Positions 6,002 through 13,243 of a stretch of 13,590 nt of DNA are shown in pieces. The DNA lies in contig DASUWQ010000084.1 of assembly GCA_036378375.1 (NCBI GenBank), forward strand, positions 1-13,590, written 5' to 3'. This DNA is from JAFAVN01 sp036378375. GTDB lineage: Bacteria; Verrucomicrobiota; Verrucomicrobiia; Chthoniobacterales; JAFAMB01. Numbering within the stretch: position 1 is the first letter of the stretch; each line of letters opens with the position of its first letter. Both the position numbers and the translations under genes were made by a program. The notes under the pieces were generated by a model, which searched no databases, was not told where the DNA came from, and was given only the letters and a program-made list of their open reading frames with translations.

Positions 6002-6034
6002 TCGTGCTCGTACTCGTCGTCGTCCTCGTCCTCG
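6002..6034. repeat. GACGAG-type repeat tract, copy B (inverted)
   Basis: The reverse complement matches copy A (4214-4246) at 32 of 33 positions. It begins 12 bp after the DUF971 stop codon and stands in opposite orientation to the tract at 6170-6200, with which it could pair (shared CTCGTACTCGTCGTCG). It lies between the convergent DUF971 and priA genes. Confidence 0.7.
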
Positions 6035-6093
6035 ATCTGGGCGTGCGGCGTTGGTGACGGTCACTTCGCGGGAGCAGCCATAGAGCGTTGCAC

Positions 6094-6120
6094 GAATAGG
6101 ACCTATGGGACCTATAGGAC
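6094..6120. repeat. 9-bp tandem repeat, three units (RGGACCTAT)
   Basis: The units AGGACCTAT, GGGACCTAT and a decayed AGGAC follow one another at 9-bp spacing. The same unit occurs in reverse orientation at 9212-9238, also in a gap between convergent genes. It sits between the two inverted GACGAG tracts. Confidence 0.6.
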
Positions 6121-6169
6121 TAATATGAATCGCTGCGGTTGGGGCGAGCGTAGTTCAGATCAGATCCGA

Positions 6170-6200
6170 TCGAAATCGACGACGAGTACGAGGACGAGGC
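6170..6200. repeat. GACGAG-type repeat tract, copy C
   Basis: A tract containing CGACGACGAGTACGAGGACG, 15 bp beyond the priA stop. It is the inverted partner of 6002-6034. Together they make an imperfect stem around the 9-bp repeat and could act as a shared transcription end for DUF971 and priA. There is no T-run, so this is only a suggestion. Confidence 0.6.
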
Positions 6201-6215
6201 GCCTTGTGGCGCATC

Positions 6216-8426
6216 CTATAGCAGATGGTACGGATCCACATCCACGCTCACCTGAACCTCGTCTGGAAAAGAAAGGCTATCCATCACTTCTCGGATCGTT
6301 CTCGAGAGCCGGAGGATAGCTCGGGTACGCAGCAGGATCTGGAACCGGTAAAACCCTTTTACCCGTTCGATCTGGGCGGGGACAACAGGGTGGAGCGTGA
6401 CCGATGAGTCAACCTTCTCGCTGAAACGGCGGTGGAGCGTCTCCGCCGTGAATTCTGCTAACCGTTGGTGTTCGGATTTTACCTGGATCAAAACGAGATG
6501 ATTAAACGGCGGATAGTCGCAGCGTTCACGGAATTCGCGTTCTTGGTCCCAAAAACCATCGAAATCATGGTGCCGGGCGAACTGGATCGAAGGGCTGAAT
6601 GGTGTGGCCGTCTGCACGAAAACCTCACCCGGGGTCTCACCTCGACCGGCCCGCCCAGCTACCTGGGTCAGTAATTGAAAGGTACGTTCGCCGGCTCGGA
6701 AGTCCGGGATGTGAAGTCCGATATCGGCGTTGATAATCCCAACCAAAGTTACATTAGGAAAATCCAATCCTTTGGCGATCATTTGCGTACCGATCAGGAT
6801 ATCGATTTTTCCGCTGCGAAATGCGCCGAGTGTGGTTCGATAAGCATCTTTTCGGGACATAGAGTCTGCGTCCATACGAGCGGCATGCGCTGTAGGAAAC
6901 AGCTTCTCCACCAATTCGATGACCTTCTCGGTTCCATATCCGCTGTAGCGAATGCCAGGGTCGCCACAGCCCGGACATTTCTTTGGCGCTACTGCTTGAT
7001 AGCCGCAGAGATGGCATTTGAGACGACTTTCGGCGAGATGAAAGGTTAATGGGATGCTGCAGTTAGCACATTCGCACACGTACCCGCATTTAGAGCAAAG
7101 TAACGAAGAGGCGAAGCCGCGCCGGTTAAGGAACAGGATCGATTGTTCGCGCTTTTGCAGACGATCCTCGATGGCCTGGGTTAAACGGCGGGAAAGGATC
7201 GACGGATGTTTGCTCTTGGCGAACTCCTGGCGAAGGTCGATTACTCGAATCAGGGGGAGTTGCCGATCGTCAACCCGGGCGGTTAAACGAGCCAGCTCAT
7301 ACTTCCCGTTGCGAGCATTGTGATAACTTTCCAGTGAGGGGGTGGCCGAGCCAAGCAAGACCGCGCAACCTTCGATGTGGCCGCGTACGACCGCCAGGTC
7401 CCGGGCATGATAGCGGGGCGTCTCCTCCTGTTTGTAGGAGTTCTCATGTTCCTCATCCACCACGATGAGGGCGAGGTCTTTTACGGGCGCAAACACGGCG
7501 CTGCGCGCGCCGATGGCGACCCGCGCGTCGCCTCTTCGCAATCGATGCCATTCGTCGTGTCGCTCACCGGCGGACAAATGGCTGTGCAAAACCGCGATCA
7601 GCTCACGAGCAAACCTGGACTTGAACCGTTCCACCGTCTGCGGCGTCAGTGAGATTTCAGGTACTAACACTAAGGCGCCGCGTCCCAGGTCGAGACAATG
7701 CTGGATGGCCTGAAGATAGATTTCGGTCTTGCCGCTACCGGTGATCCCGTGGAGCAAAGTTGGCTTCGTTTTGCCTCGATCGATTGCCTCGTTCAACATC
7801 GTCAGAATGCTGAGCTGGCCTGGATTCAACCGCAGCGGAGCAGTGGACACATACTCTTCGCCTTGGGATGGATCACGTTCGGCATTCAGCATTTGCAAGG
7901 TCAACCAACCCTGGTTCACCAAGTGTTTGATGGTGCGATCGCTGGTCGCGGCGGCTTCAACTAGCTCAGCCCACCGGATCGGACCGGTGAACTGCAAGGC
8001 TACTTCAAGAACTTCCGCCTGGCGCGGAGCCCGCACCTTGATTTGTTCTAAAATGTTCTGGTCCGGGGGAAGAGTAACCGATAGCCAACGTTCGCGTTTG
8101 AATCCGCCCGATCGGATCACTTGGGGTAAGGTACAGCGGACCGCGACGTCTAACGGACAAGAGTAGTAGTCTGCCATCCACCGTGCGAGCTGTAGCATCC
8201 TGGGGTCCAGGACTGGCTCCTCGGAAACCAGGCCGGTCACCGCCTTGATTCCGGGTGCCGTAGATTCAGCGACCAATTCAACCACGGTGGCAAAACTGTT
8301 TCTCGATCGCAAAGGCACGTTGACCCTGGAGCCGACATGGACCTTGCTTTCCCACGGTGGTGGGACGAGATAATCTAGTTCTTTGTTGGTTGGGTCATCC
8401 GTGACCACCCGCGCATAGAGCGGCAT
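6216..8426 (-). CDS. priA: Primosomal protein N' (replication restart helicase PriA)
   Basis: A full-length PriA of 736 residues, close to the E. coli length. The N-terminal 3' DNA-binding domain (about 1-105) starts with the typical YARVVTD and LDYLVP. The helicase core has Walker A GITGSGKT (227-234), DEEH (324-327), GSATPS (359-364), then GTQMIAKGLDFP and QVAGRAGRG. Between the helicase lobes lie the eight zinc-binding cysteines as four CxxC pairs: 444/447, 453/456, 471/474 and 484/487. PriA binds stalled forks and D-loops and loads the replicative helicase. All key residues are intact. The ATG at 8426 is only 13 bp from the start of the divergent lytic transglycosylase gene, so its promoter probably overlaps that gene. 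Confidence 0.97.
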   Translation of the reverse strand: MPLYARVVTDDPTNKELDYLVPPPWESKVHVGSRVNVPLRSRNSFATVVELVAESTAPGIKAVTGLVSEEPVLDPRMLQLARWMADYYSCPLDVAVRCTLPQVIRSGGFKRERWLSVTLPPDQNILEQIKVRAPRQAEVLEVALQFTGPIRWAELVEAAATSDRTIKHLVNQGWLTLQMLNAERDPSQGEEYVSTAPLRLNPGQLSILTMLNEAIDRGKTKPTLLHGITGSGKTEIYLQAIQHCLDLGRGALVLVPEISLTPQTVERFKSRFARELIAVLHSHLSAGERHDEWHRLRRGDARVAIGARSAVFAPVKDLALIVVDEEHENSYKQEETPRYHARDLAVVRGHIEGCAVLLGSATPSLESYHNARNGKYELARLTARVDDRQLPLIRVIDLRQEFAKSKHPSILSRRLTQAIEDRLQKREQSILFLNRRGFASSLLCSKCGYVCECANCSIPLTFHLAESRLKCHLCGYQAVAPKKCPGCGDPGIRYSGYGTEKVIELVEKLFPTAHAARMDADSMSRKDAYRTTLGAFRSGKIDILIGTQMIAKGLDFPNVTLVGIINADIGLHIPDFRAGERTFQLLTQVAGRAGRGETPGEVFVQTATPFSPSIQFARHHDFDGFWDQEREFRERCDYPPFNHLVLIQVKSEHQRLAEFTAETLHRRFSEKVDSSVTLHPVVPAQIERVKGFYRFQILLRTRAILRLSRTIREVMDSLSFPDEVQVSVDVDPYHLL

Positions 8427-8439
8427 CGTTTCTTTAGCA

Positions 8440-9129
8440 ATGGCGTCCAGGTCAGAACGAAGTCAAATCGGGCGTCTGCCCAGGTTGCTGGTTAGTTGGT
8501 TACTCAAACTGGCCCTGGTATTATTTTTGTCGGGAATAGCGGCGGTCGGATACTTGGTTCTGCGCACGAAAGATCCGTTTTACGTATTTCGTGAGCTTAA
8601 GAATTGGAGCGACTATAAAAGGTACGATAGCCTGATAACTCAGATCGCCAACGAACATCTCTTGGATCCGCGTCTGGTTAAAGCCGTGGTGTGGCGCGAG
8701 AGCCGGTTTCAAACCGATATGATCGGCAAAAACAGCGAGAGGGGGCTTATGCAAGTCTCGGAGATCGCCGCGCGTGATTGGGCTAAATCAAATTCGGTCA
8801 CTAATTTCGAACCGAACCAATTGTTCAATCCTGAGGTCAATTTGGAGATTGGCTGCTGGTACTTGAGCAAGGCGTTACAACGATGGAACTCGCAAACGGA
8901 ACCGGTTCCGTTTGCATTGGCCGAATACAACGCCGGTAAGAGCCGGGTAGATCGTTGGATCCGGGTTGCCTTACAACGAACTAAACAGCCGCTCAGCGCA
9001 GAGGCCTTTGAAGACAGTATCGATTTTCCGTCCACCGCGCATTATGTGCGAACGATTTTGGCCCGATATGATTTCTACAAGCGTCGAGGGCCGTTGGCGG
9101 GTGAGAATGGGGCGACGACGACAGAATGA
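8440..9129 (+). CDS. Membrane-anchored lytic transglycosylase (SLT/GH23 fold)
   Basis: A 229-residue peptidoglycan lytic transglycosylase. A basic N-terminus is followed by one hydrophobic helix (about 15-41), either an uncleaved anchor or a signal peptide. The SLT domain covers about 62-215, with catalytic Glu87 in VVWRESRF, then RGLMQVSE, NPEVNLEIGCWYLS and the AEYNAGKSRVDRW motif. Such enzymes cleave the MurNAc-GlcNAc bond to give 1,6-anhydro products during wall turnover or insertion of envelope machinery. The length and single domain resemble the short Slt-like/EmtA group rather than Slt70. No Shine-Dalgarno sequence is visible, and only 13 bp separate it from the divergent priA start. 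The mRNA may be nearly leaderless, or its promoter may lie inside priA. Confidence 0.9.
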   Translation: MASRSERSQIGRLPRLLVSWLLKLALVLFLSGIAAVGYLVLRTKDPFYVFRELKNWSDYKRYDSLITQIANEHLLDPRLVKAVVWRESRFQTDMIGKNSERGLMQVSEIAARDWAKSNSVTNFEPNQLFNPEVNLEIGCWYLSKALQRWNSQTEPVPFALAEYNAGKSRVDRWIRVALQRTKQPLSAEAFEDSIDFPSTAHYVRTILARYDFYKRRGPLAGENGATTTE

Positions 9130-9136
9130 GTGATTA

Positions 9137-9168
9137 GTGAAAGGTGAGAGGTGAAAAGTGAAAGGTAG
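9137..9168. repeat. Short-word tandem repeat GTGAAAGG/GTGAGAGG
   Basis: Four imperfect units (GTGAAAGG, TGAGAGG, TGAAAAG, TGAAAGG) follow the transglycosylase stop codon almost directly. This is low-complexity intergenic DNA with no visible coding role. Confidence 0.55.
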
Positions 9169-9211
9169 ACACTGGCGAATGGGCGAAACGGCGAGTCGGC
9201 GGCTCACATTA

Positions 9212-9238
9212 GTCCCATAGGTCCCATCAGTCCCATCC
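9212..9238. repeat. 9-bp tandem repeat, three units (GTCCCATNN)
   Basis: The units GTCCCATAG, GTCCCATCA and GTCCCATCC run head to tail. They are the reverse complement of the unit at 6094-6120. They lie between the convergent transglycosylase and SufR-like regulator genes. Confidence 0.65.
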
Positions 9239-9291
9239 GTGGCAGACTTTATCGGGTGCCTCTCGACTGTAACCCACTGCGACCCGCGCAA

Positions 9292-9327
9292 ATCGAGGAG
9301 GAGGACACGACGAGTACGAGAACGAAG
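9292..9327. repeat. GACGAG-type repeat tract, copy D
   Basis: A tract containing GACACGACGAGTACGAGAAC, ending about 14 bp before the 3' end of the SufR-like regulator gene. It is less regular than copies A and B but of the same word composition. As at 5990-6215, it is paired with the 9-bp repeat in one intergenic gap. Confidence 0.6.
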
Positions 9328-9341
9328 TGATTGGTTGTCGC

Positions 9342-10007
9342 TCAGGTAATTAAGAACGTACAAAGATACAAGCCGGAGGCCCGTTCTTCGTGGCGCTCGA
9401 CGGAAGCCCCCAGAAGTGTTTCGAACATTTCTTTTTCCAATCGTCTGACCAGTGGAAAAGCATCGACCAGATCCAGAATCGGAGAATGGTATTCCTGGAT
9501 CATCAGATCGGGGACTTTGACCACTTCAGAGAGATGCCCTTCCAAATCGCGTAGACGAGCGAGGGATTCCGCTTTGGCCTCTCGGGTATCGCCGCGCAGA
9601 TTGTGCGCGTAGGTCTCGGCCTTCTTTCTGAAGAGAGCAAGCAACAGCTTGTCCGAGGCCGTTGCCCCAAATAGTTGCCGTGCCGCATTTAAAATATCGA
9701 TAGTGCTCACGTTTGTCTGAGCCGGGAAGAACACGCTGGCCTTTGGTGTCAATCGATAGACTAACTCGGGGCGTCCAACCGGTTTGGGCCGGCGCCAGGT
9801 ATCAACTACCCCCTGTTTTTCCAATTCGGCGCAATGTTGTTTGGCGCCCATATAGCTCAGACCTAGACGACTCGCTATTTCCGTAACTGCCAGCCCTCTA
9901 GTCTTCTTTAGTAGATGGATTATCCGCAATCTCTGGGAGCGACCTAATTCACTGATCCGCGATCGTCGCAGCTTAGGTCTTGTACGTTCTGAGGCACCGT
10001 CTCGCAT
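9342..10007 (-). CDS. Winged-helix transcriptional regulator, SufR-like (COG2345 type), lacking Fe-S cysteines
   Basis: A 221-residue regulator. A winged helix (about 23-75: LAVTEIASRLGLSYMGAKQH, then a VGRPELVYRLT wing) is followed by a helical domain ending LMIQEYHSPILDLV and a VERHE...GLYLCTFLI strand. This is the layout of SufR and related COG2345 proteins. In SufR this C-terminal part carries an Fe-S cluster through cysteines in an HNC motif, near the FP segment, before VER and in the last strand. Here the corresponding places read His174-Ser175, Leu/Val186-187, Ala/Ser201-202 and Cys216, so only the last is a cysteine. Fe-S sensing is therefore unlikely, and the signal is unknown. No suf genes are nearby. 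The ATG at 10007 leaves a basic 20-residue lead-in; a later start is possible. Confidence 0.75.
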   Translation of the reverse strand: MRDGASERTRPKLRRSRISELGRSQRLRIIHLLKKTRGLAVTEIASRLGLSYMGAKQHCAELEKQGVVDTWRRPKPVGRPELVYRLTPKASVFFPAQTNVSTIDILNAARQLFGATASDKLLLALFRKKAETYAHNLRGDTREAKAESLARLRDLEGHLSEVVKVPDLMIQEYHSPILDLVDAFPLVRRLEKEMFETLLGASVERHEERASGLYLCTFLIT

Positions 10008-10008
10008 A

Positions 10009-10021
10009 TCGATTCTATCGA
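10009..10021. promoter_or_regulatory. Candidate operator of the SufR-like regulator gene
   Basis: TCGAT-TCT-ATCGA, an interrupted palindrome, lies immediately upstream of the ATG at 10007. The position would suit autorepression. The arms are only 5 bp, so chance is possible. Confidence 0.22.
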
Positions 10022-10051
10022 AAAAATTAGCAACGTAAGGATGGGCCGAAA

Positions 10052-10180
10052 TCTCACAGCAAGGTCACGAAGATTACAAAGACCAACACCGCAGTTTATT
10101 TTCACAGCAAGGCCACAAAGGCCGCAAAGATCTGAGATAGAAATACTCCTCTTTGTGGCTTTTGCGTACTTGTTGTGAAA
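10052..10180. repeat. Three copies of a CACAGCAAGGCCACAAAG word, two direct and one inverted
   Basis: Copies begin near 10054 and 10103 in direct orientation. A third, inverted copy spans about 10150-10180 and aligns with the second at roughly 24 of 31 positions, so the last two can form a stem. The words are intergenic, upstream of the SufR-like regulator and downstream of the HtrA gene. Short frames through them look spurious (runs of Leu-Cys-Gly-Leu). Confidence 0.6.
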
Positions 10181-10229
10181 AAAATCATTTCGATGGTTTC
10201 GCTTGCGAAATCCTTGCGTTAGAAAGTCG

Positions 10230-10259
10230 GAAGGCCGAAGTTTTCCAACTTCGGCCTTC
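10230..10259 (-). terminator. Probable rho-independent terminator of the HtrA gene
   Basis: Arms 10230-10242 and 10247-10259 form a perfect 13-bp GC-rich stem around a TTCC loop. They lie 30 bp beyond the stop codon of the minus-strand HtrA gene. On that strand the stem is followed by a short T-rich stretch (ACTTTCTAAC). Position and structure fit a terminator; the T-tract is short. Confidence 0.6.
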
Positions 10260-10289
10260 GCAACAAGGAGAGAGAACTGGGGGTACGAC

Positions 10290-11717
10290 TTATTTACCAG
10301 ATTTAACAATAGAATAGGTCTTTATTCCGCGCCGGTCCAGCAAAAGCAACAGATTGGTTTTGTTTTTTTGATCTCCGAGCGCCTTCTGGAGCATGTCCAG
10401 AGATGAAACCGGCGTTTTACCTACCTCTGTGATCACATCGCCGGGTTGGATATCGGCGATCGCCGCGGGGCTATTCGGCGCGACCGCTACGACGACCAAT
10501 CCCGAATCGGTTTTCAGACCCAAATCGCGTTTCAGGTCCGGGGTCACTTCTTGCAACTGAAGTCCAAAACTGGTGTTAGCCACCGGCGCCTGCGTGGGCG
10601 TGGGTTGAGCTCCTGCCAAACGGTTCGGCTCAACCGGCAATTCCTCAGTCCGAACTGGCACAACTAGGCGTTTGCCGTTTCGCCAAATGCCAAGGTTAAC
10701 CTGATCACCCACTTTCTTTTTGAGGATCTCACGTTGCAGATCCCGCGCGGATCCGACCCCGACCCCGTCCACCTCTGTGATCACGTCAGCAGGGCGAAGA
10801 TCGCTTTTGGCAGCCGGCGTGTCGGCTTGAACAGTTCGGATAACAACCCCTTTGTCCACCCCTTTGAAAAGGTCGCCTCGATTCTCGCCGTTCAGCGATT
10901 CAATGATGATGCCCAGCCAGGGTCGGACAATCTTGCCAGTCGAAATAAGCTGATCGCTAACTTGCTTGAAAAGGTTGCTGGAGATCGCAAATCCGAGACC
11001 TCGATTCAGACCGTGGATCAGCGTGTTCATCCCGATCACCTTACCGTCGATATCGCACAACGGACCTCCGCTGTTACCAGGATTTATCGCGGCGTCCGTT
11101 TGAATGTAGTCCTCGTACTTGTCGGCCAATAACTCGTTGCGACCCTTCGCGCTAACCACTCCGGTAGTGAAAGTGTATTCAAACTTATACGGTGTGCCGA
11201 TCGCACAAACCAGTTGCCCTACCTTAACTTGGTCGCTGTCCGCGACATCCACAACCGGCAGGTTCGTCGCATCGATCTTGATGACGGCAACATCCGTCCG
11301 ATCGTCGGTTCCAATCAACCGAGCCGTTACCACCCTTCCATCTTTCAGTTTTACCTGAATCTTATCCGCACCTTCGATAACATGGTTATTCGTCAGAATG
11401 TAGCCGTCGGAGCGCACGATAAAACCGGAGCCTTCACTTTGGTCGGGTTGGTCACCCCCTTCGTCACCTTGGGGTCCGTGGAAGAAATCGAAGCCTTCGA
11501 ATGGGTTGTTTCCATTGCTCGGGTTGGCGTTTTTGCTGATGTCAATCACGACAACGGCGGGAGCAACGTGATCATATACTGACTCAAGAGCCTCGTTTAA
11601 CTGGTGAACCAGATCGTGGCCGCTGGTCCCGGCGCTCTCGCAAACGGCAGACGTATCAAGGAGCAAGCCCACACTCACGATACCGAAACCCACCGTGAAA
11701 ACCCGAGCGACGTTCAT
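10290..11717 (-). CDS. htrA: DegP/DegQ-type periplasmic serine protease with two PDZ domains
   Basis: A 475-residue HtrA protease. Residues 1-28 form a signal peptide, so the enzyme acts in the periplasm. The protease domain (about 45-255) has His112 (TNNHVIEG), Asp142 (RTDVAVI) and Ser216 (NPGNSGGP). PDZ1 is at about 268-358 and PDZ2 at about 385-472, joined by a Pro/Thr/Gln-rich linker (AQPTPTQAP). The family degrades or refolds damaged envelope proteins as trimers or larger cages. A Gly/Asp/Gln-rich LA-type loop (about 63-95) precedes the catalytic histidine. The start at 11717 gives a normal signal peptide but has no strong Shine-Dalgarno sequence. A probable terminator follows at 10230-10259, and an 18-bp hairpin lies about 75 nt upstream. 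It is a second HtrA-type gene in the window, paralogous to the leaderless one at 563-1582. Confidence 0.95.
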   Translation of the reverse strand: MNVARVFTVGFGIVSVGLLLDTSAVCESAGTSGHDLVHQLNEALESVYDHVAPAVVVIDISKNANPSNGNNPFEGFDFFHGPQGDEGGDQPDQSEGSGFIVRSDGYILTNNHVIEGADKIQVKLKDGRVVTARLIGTDDRTDVAVIKIDATNLPVVDVADSDQVKVGQLVCAIGTPYKFEYTFTTGVVSAKGRNELLADKYEDYIQTDAAINPGNSGGPLCDIDGKVIGMNTLIHGLNRGLGFAISSNLFKQVSDQLISTGKIVRPWLGIIIESLNGENRGDLFKGVDKGVVIRTVQADTPAAKSDLRPADVITEVDGVGVGSARDLQREILKKKVGDQVNLGIWRNGKRLVVPVRTEELPVEPNRLAGAQPTPTQAPVANTSFGLQLQEVTPDLKRDLGLKTDSGLVVVAVAPNSPAAIADIQPGDVITEVGKTPVSSLDMLQKALGDQKNKTNLLLLLDRRGIKTYSIVKSGK

Positions 11718-11792
11718 ATGGCTAAATTCATCTTAATACAGCGAGAATGCGGAGTTGGTCCCATCGGGCCAGTAGAACCGATCGCACCAGCT

Positions 11793-11834
11793 AGCACCGC
11801 TGACAAATGCGTAATAGCATTTGTCAGCGGTGCT
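11793..11834. repeat. Perfect 18-bp stem hairpin in the leader of the htrA gene
   Basis: Arms 11793-11810 and 11817-11834 are exact reverse complements around GTAATA. On the plus strand the right arm is followed by GGCTATGGC; GGCTATGG also ends the hairpin at 1635-1682 near the other protease gene. No T-run follows on either strand. Confidence 0.75.
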
Positions 11835-11899
11835 GGCTATGGCAGTCGGTGGATCCAAGGCCTTAAGCAAAATCGATTTTTACATAAGAAAAATCACAT

Positions 11900-11948
11900 A
11901 GCCTGCCCCGCGGGGGAAACGCGGACCATTTACCCCGCGGCGCAGGCT
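11900..11948. repeat. GC-rich 16-bp stem hairpin with AGCCTGC ends
   Basis: Arms 11900-11915 and 11933-11948 pair with a single mismatch; the core is CCCCGCGGGG/CCCCGCGG. The ends AGCCTGC/GCAGGCT are shared with the hairpin at 1635-1682. It lies about 50 bp before the kamA start codon, on the strand that would carry its promoter. A TTGACA at 11952-11957 directly after it could be a -35 element, but no good -10 follows. Confidence 0.65.
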
Positions 11949-11998
11949 TAATTGACAAGAACCGAGCGGACTTTAACTTTGTACCAACTAGTCAAGAA

Positions 11999-13198
11999 AT
12001 GACCGAATCCATTGTTGTATCGAACAACCAGCAATTTACTTCTCACGCTCCCGGCTACTGGCCAGATGTTCCGGCCGATCTTTGGAATGACTGGAAGTGG
12101 CAACTCAAAAATCGAGTGGCGTCTCTGGATGCGCTCGAATCGAAAATCCAGCTGACGAAGGAAGAGCGTGCCGGCGTGCTGCTAGCCGGTCAGAAATTAG
12201 CCTTTGCTGTTACTCCACACTTTTTCAACTTGATCGATCCGGAAGATCCGGAGGACCCGATTCGAAGGCAAGTAATTCCGAGAATCGAAGAGTCCGTACG
12301 CGCGCCTTGGGAAGTCGCAGACCCGTGCGGCGAGGATTCTCACATGCCGGTTCGCGGATTGGTACATCGATACCCCGACCGAGTGCTTTTTTTAGTCACG
12401 GACCGTTGCGCGTCTTATTGCCGATACTGCACTCGCAGCCGCGTGGTCAGCGGAGTTGGCGAACAGGAGCTACACACCGACTTTGAGGAAATCTATACCT
12501 ACCTGCGCTCACATACCGAAGTGCGCGACGTCTTGATTTCTGGTGGAGACGCTCTGCTGTTTTCCGACGACAAATTGAAGGGGATTCTGACCCGGCTTCG
12601 TGAGATTCCCCATATCGAGTTTCTCCGGATCGGCACTCGCGTGCCGATTTTTCTTCCCCAGCGGATCACGGAGGAGTTTTGCCAGATGTTACAGCAGTTT
12701 CATCCGCTCTGGATGAGTGTCCATGTCAATCATCCCCGGGAATTGACCACCGAGGTTAAAACCGCGCTGGAACGATTGGCGAACCACGGCGTTCCGCTTG
12801 GTAACCAAAGCGTTCTCTTAAGGGGGGTTAACGATGATCCCCAGGTCATGCGGACACTGGTACAGAAGCTATTAAGGTGCCGGGTTCGTCCCTACTACCT
12901 CTATCAGTGCGATTTGATTCACGGTTCTTCGCATCTTCGGACGTCGGTGGCCAAGGGCATCGATATTATCGAGGCGTTACGTGGTCACACGACGGGGTAT
13001 GCGATTCCGCAATTTGTGATCGATGCCCCTGGAGGCGGCGGTAAAGTCCCCATCAATCCCGATTACGTCTTGTTCCACGATCAAGACAAAGTCGTGATTC
13101 GCAACTACGAGGGCAAGATATTCGAATACCCTGAGCTGGCAGAGAAACCGAAGTTCCAACGGGTCATCGAGCCGGCGGACGAGTTGCTGTTTTCGTAG
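11999..13198 (+). CDS. kamA: Lysine 2,3-aminomutase (radical SAM, PLP-dependent)
   Basis: A 399-residue KamA-family enzyme that converts L-lysine to L-beta-lysine with a 4Fe-4S cluster, S-adenosylmethionine and PLP. The cluster cysteines are Cys137, Cys141 and Cys144 in RCASYCRYCTRSR. The PLP lysine is Lys349 in APGGGGKVP. From memory of the Clostridium enzyme (Lys337, Asp293, Asp330, Arg134), the lysine-binding residues fall at exactly matching offsets: Asp305 (YQCDLIHG), Asp342 (FVIDAP) and Arg146. This favours a true lysine 2,3-aminomutase over EpmB, which acts on EF-P-related lysine and is shorter. Beta-lysine may be a compatible-solute precursor (with the acetyltransferase AblB) or an antibiotic or EF-P building block; no partner gene is within the window. 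ATG 11999 has only a weak AAGA-type ribosome site. Confidence 0.92.
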   Translation: MTESIVVSNNQQFTSHAPGYWPDVPADLWNDWKWQLKNRVASLDALESKIQLTKEERAGVLLAGQKLAFAVTPHFFNLIDPEDPEDPIRRQVIPRIEESVRAPWEVADPCGEDSHMPVRGLVHRYPDRVLFLVTDRCASYCRYCTRSRVVSGVGEQELHTDFEEIYTYLRSHTEVRDVLISGGDALLFSDDKLKGILTRLREIPHIEFLRIGTRVPIFLPQRITEEFCQMLQQFHPLWMSVHVNHPRELTTEVKTALERLANHGVPLGNQSVLLRGVNDDPQVMRTLVQKLLRCRVRPYYLYQCDLIHGSSHLRTSVAKGIDIIEALRGHTTGYAIPQFVIDAPGGGGKVPINPDYVLFHDQDKVVIRNYEGKIFEYPELAEKPKFQRVIEPADELLFS

Positions 13199-13243
13199 AG
13201 AACGGAGTAATAGCCGCGAAAGAACGCGAGGAACGCAATGACT

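Noticed and set aside
8971..9363. Minus-strand frame with TDGTDGTYGT
   Set aside because: This is the translation of the 9-bp tandem repeat, overlapping the transglycosylase gene antisense; there is no domain.
9944..10309. Minus-strand frame with LCGLCGLAVK
   Set aside because: It is a translation of the CACAAAGGCC repeats and overlaps two real genes.
11952..11980. Sigma70-type promoter for kamA
   Set aside because: TTGACA at 11952-11957 is perfect, but no acceptable TATAAT-like hexamer follows at 16-18 bp; it is mentioned only in the text of a nearby feature.
11999..13198. Identification as EpmB (EF-P lysine aminomutase)
   Set aside because: The length and both substrate-binding aspartates match true lysine 2,3-aminomutases; no epmA or efp gene is nearby.
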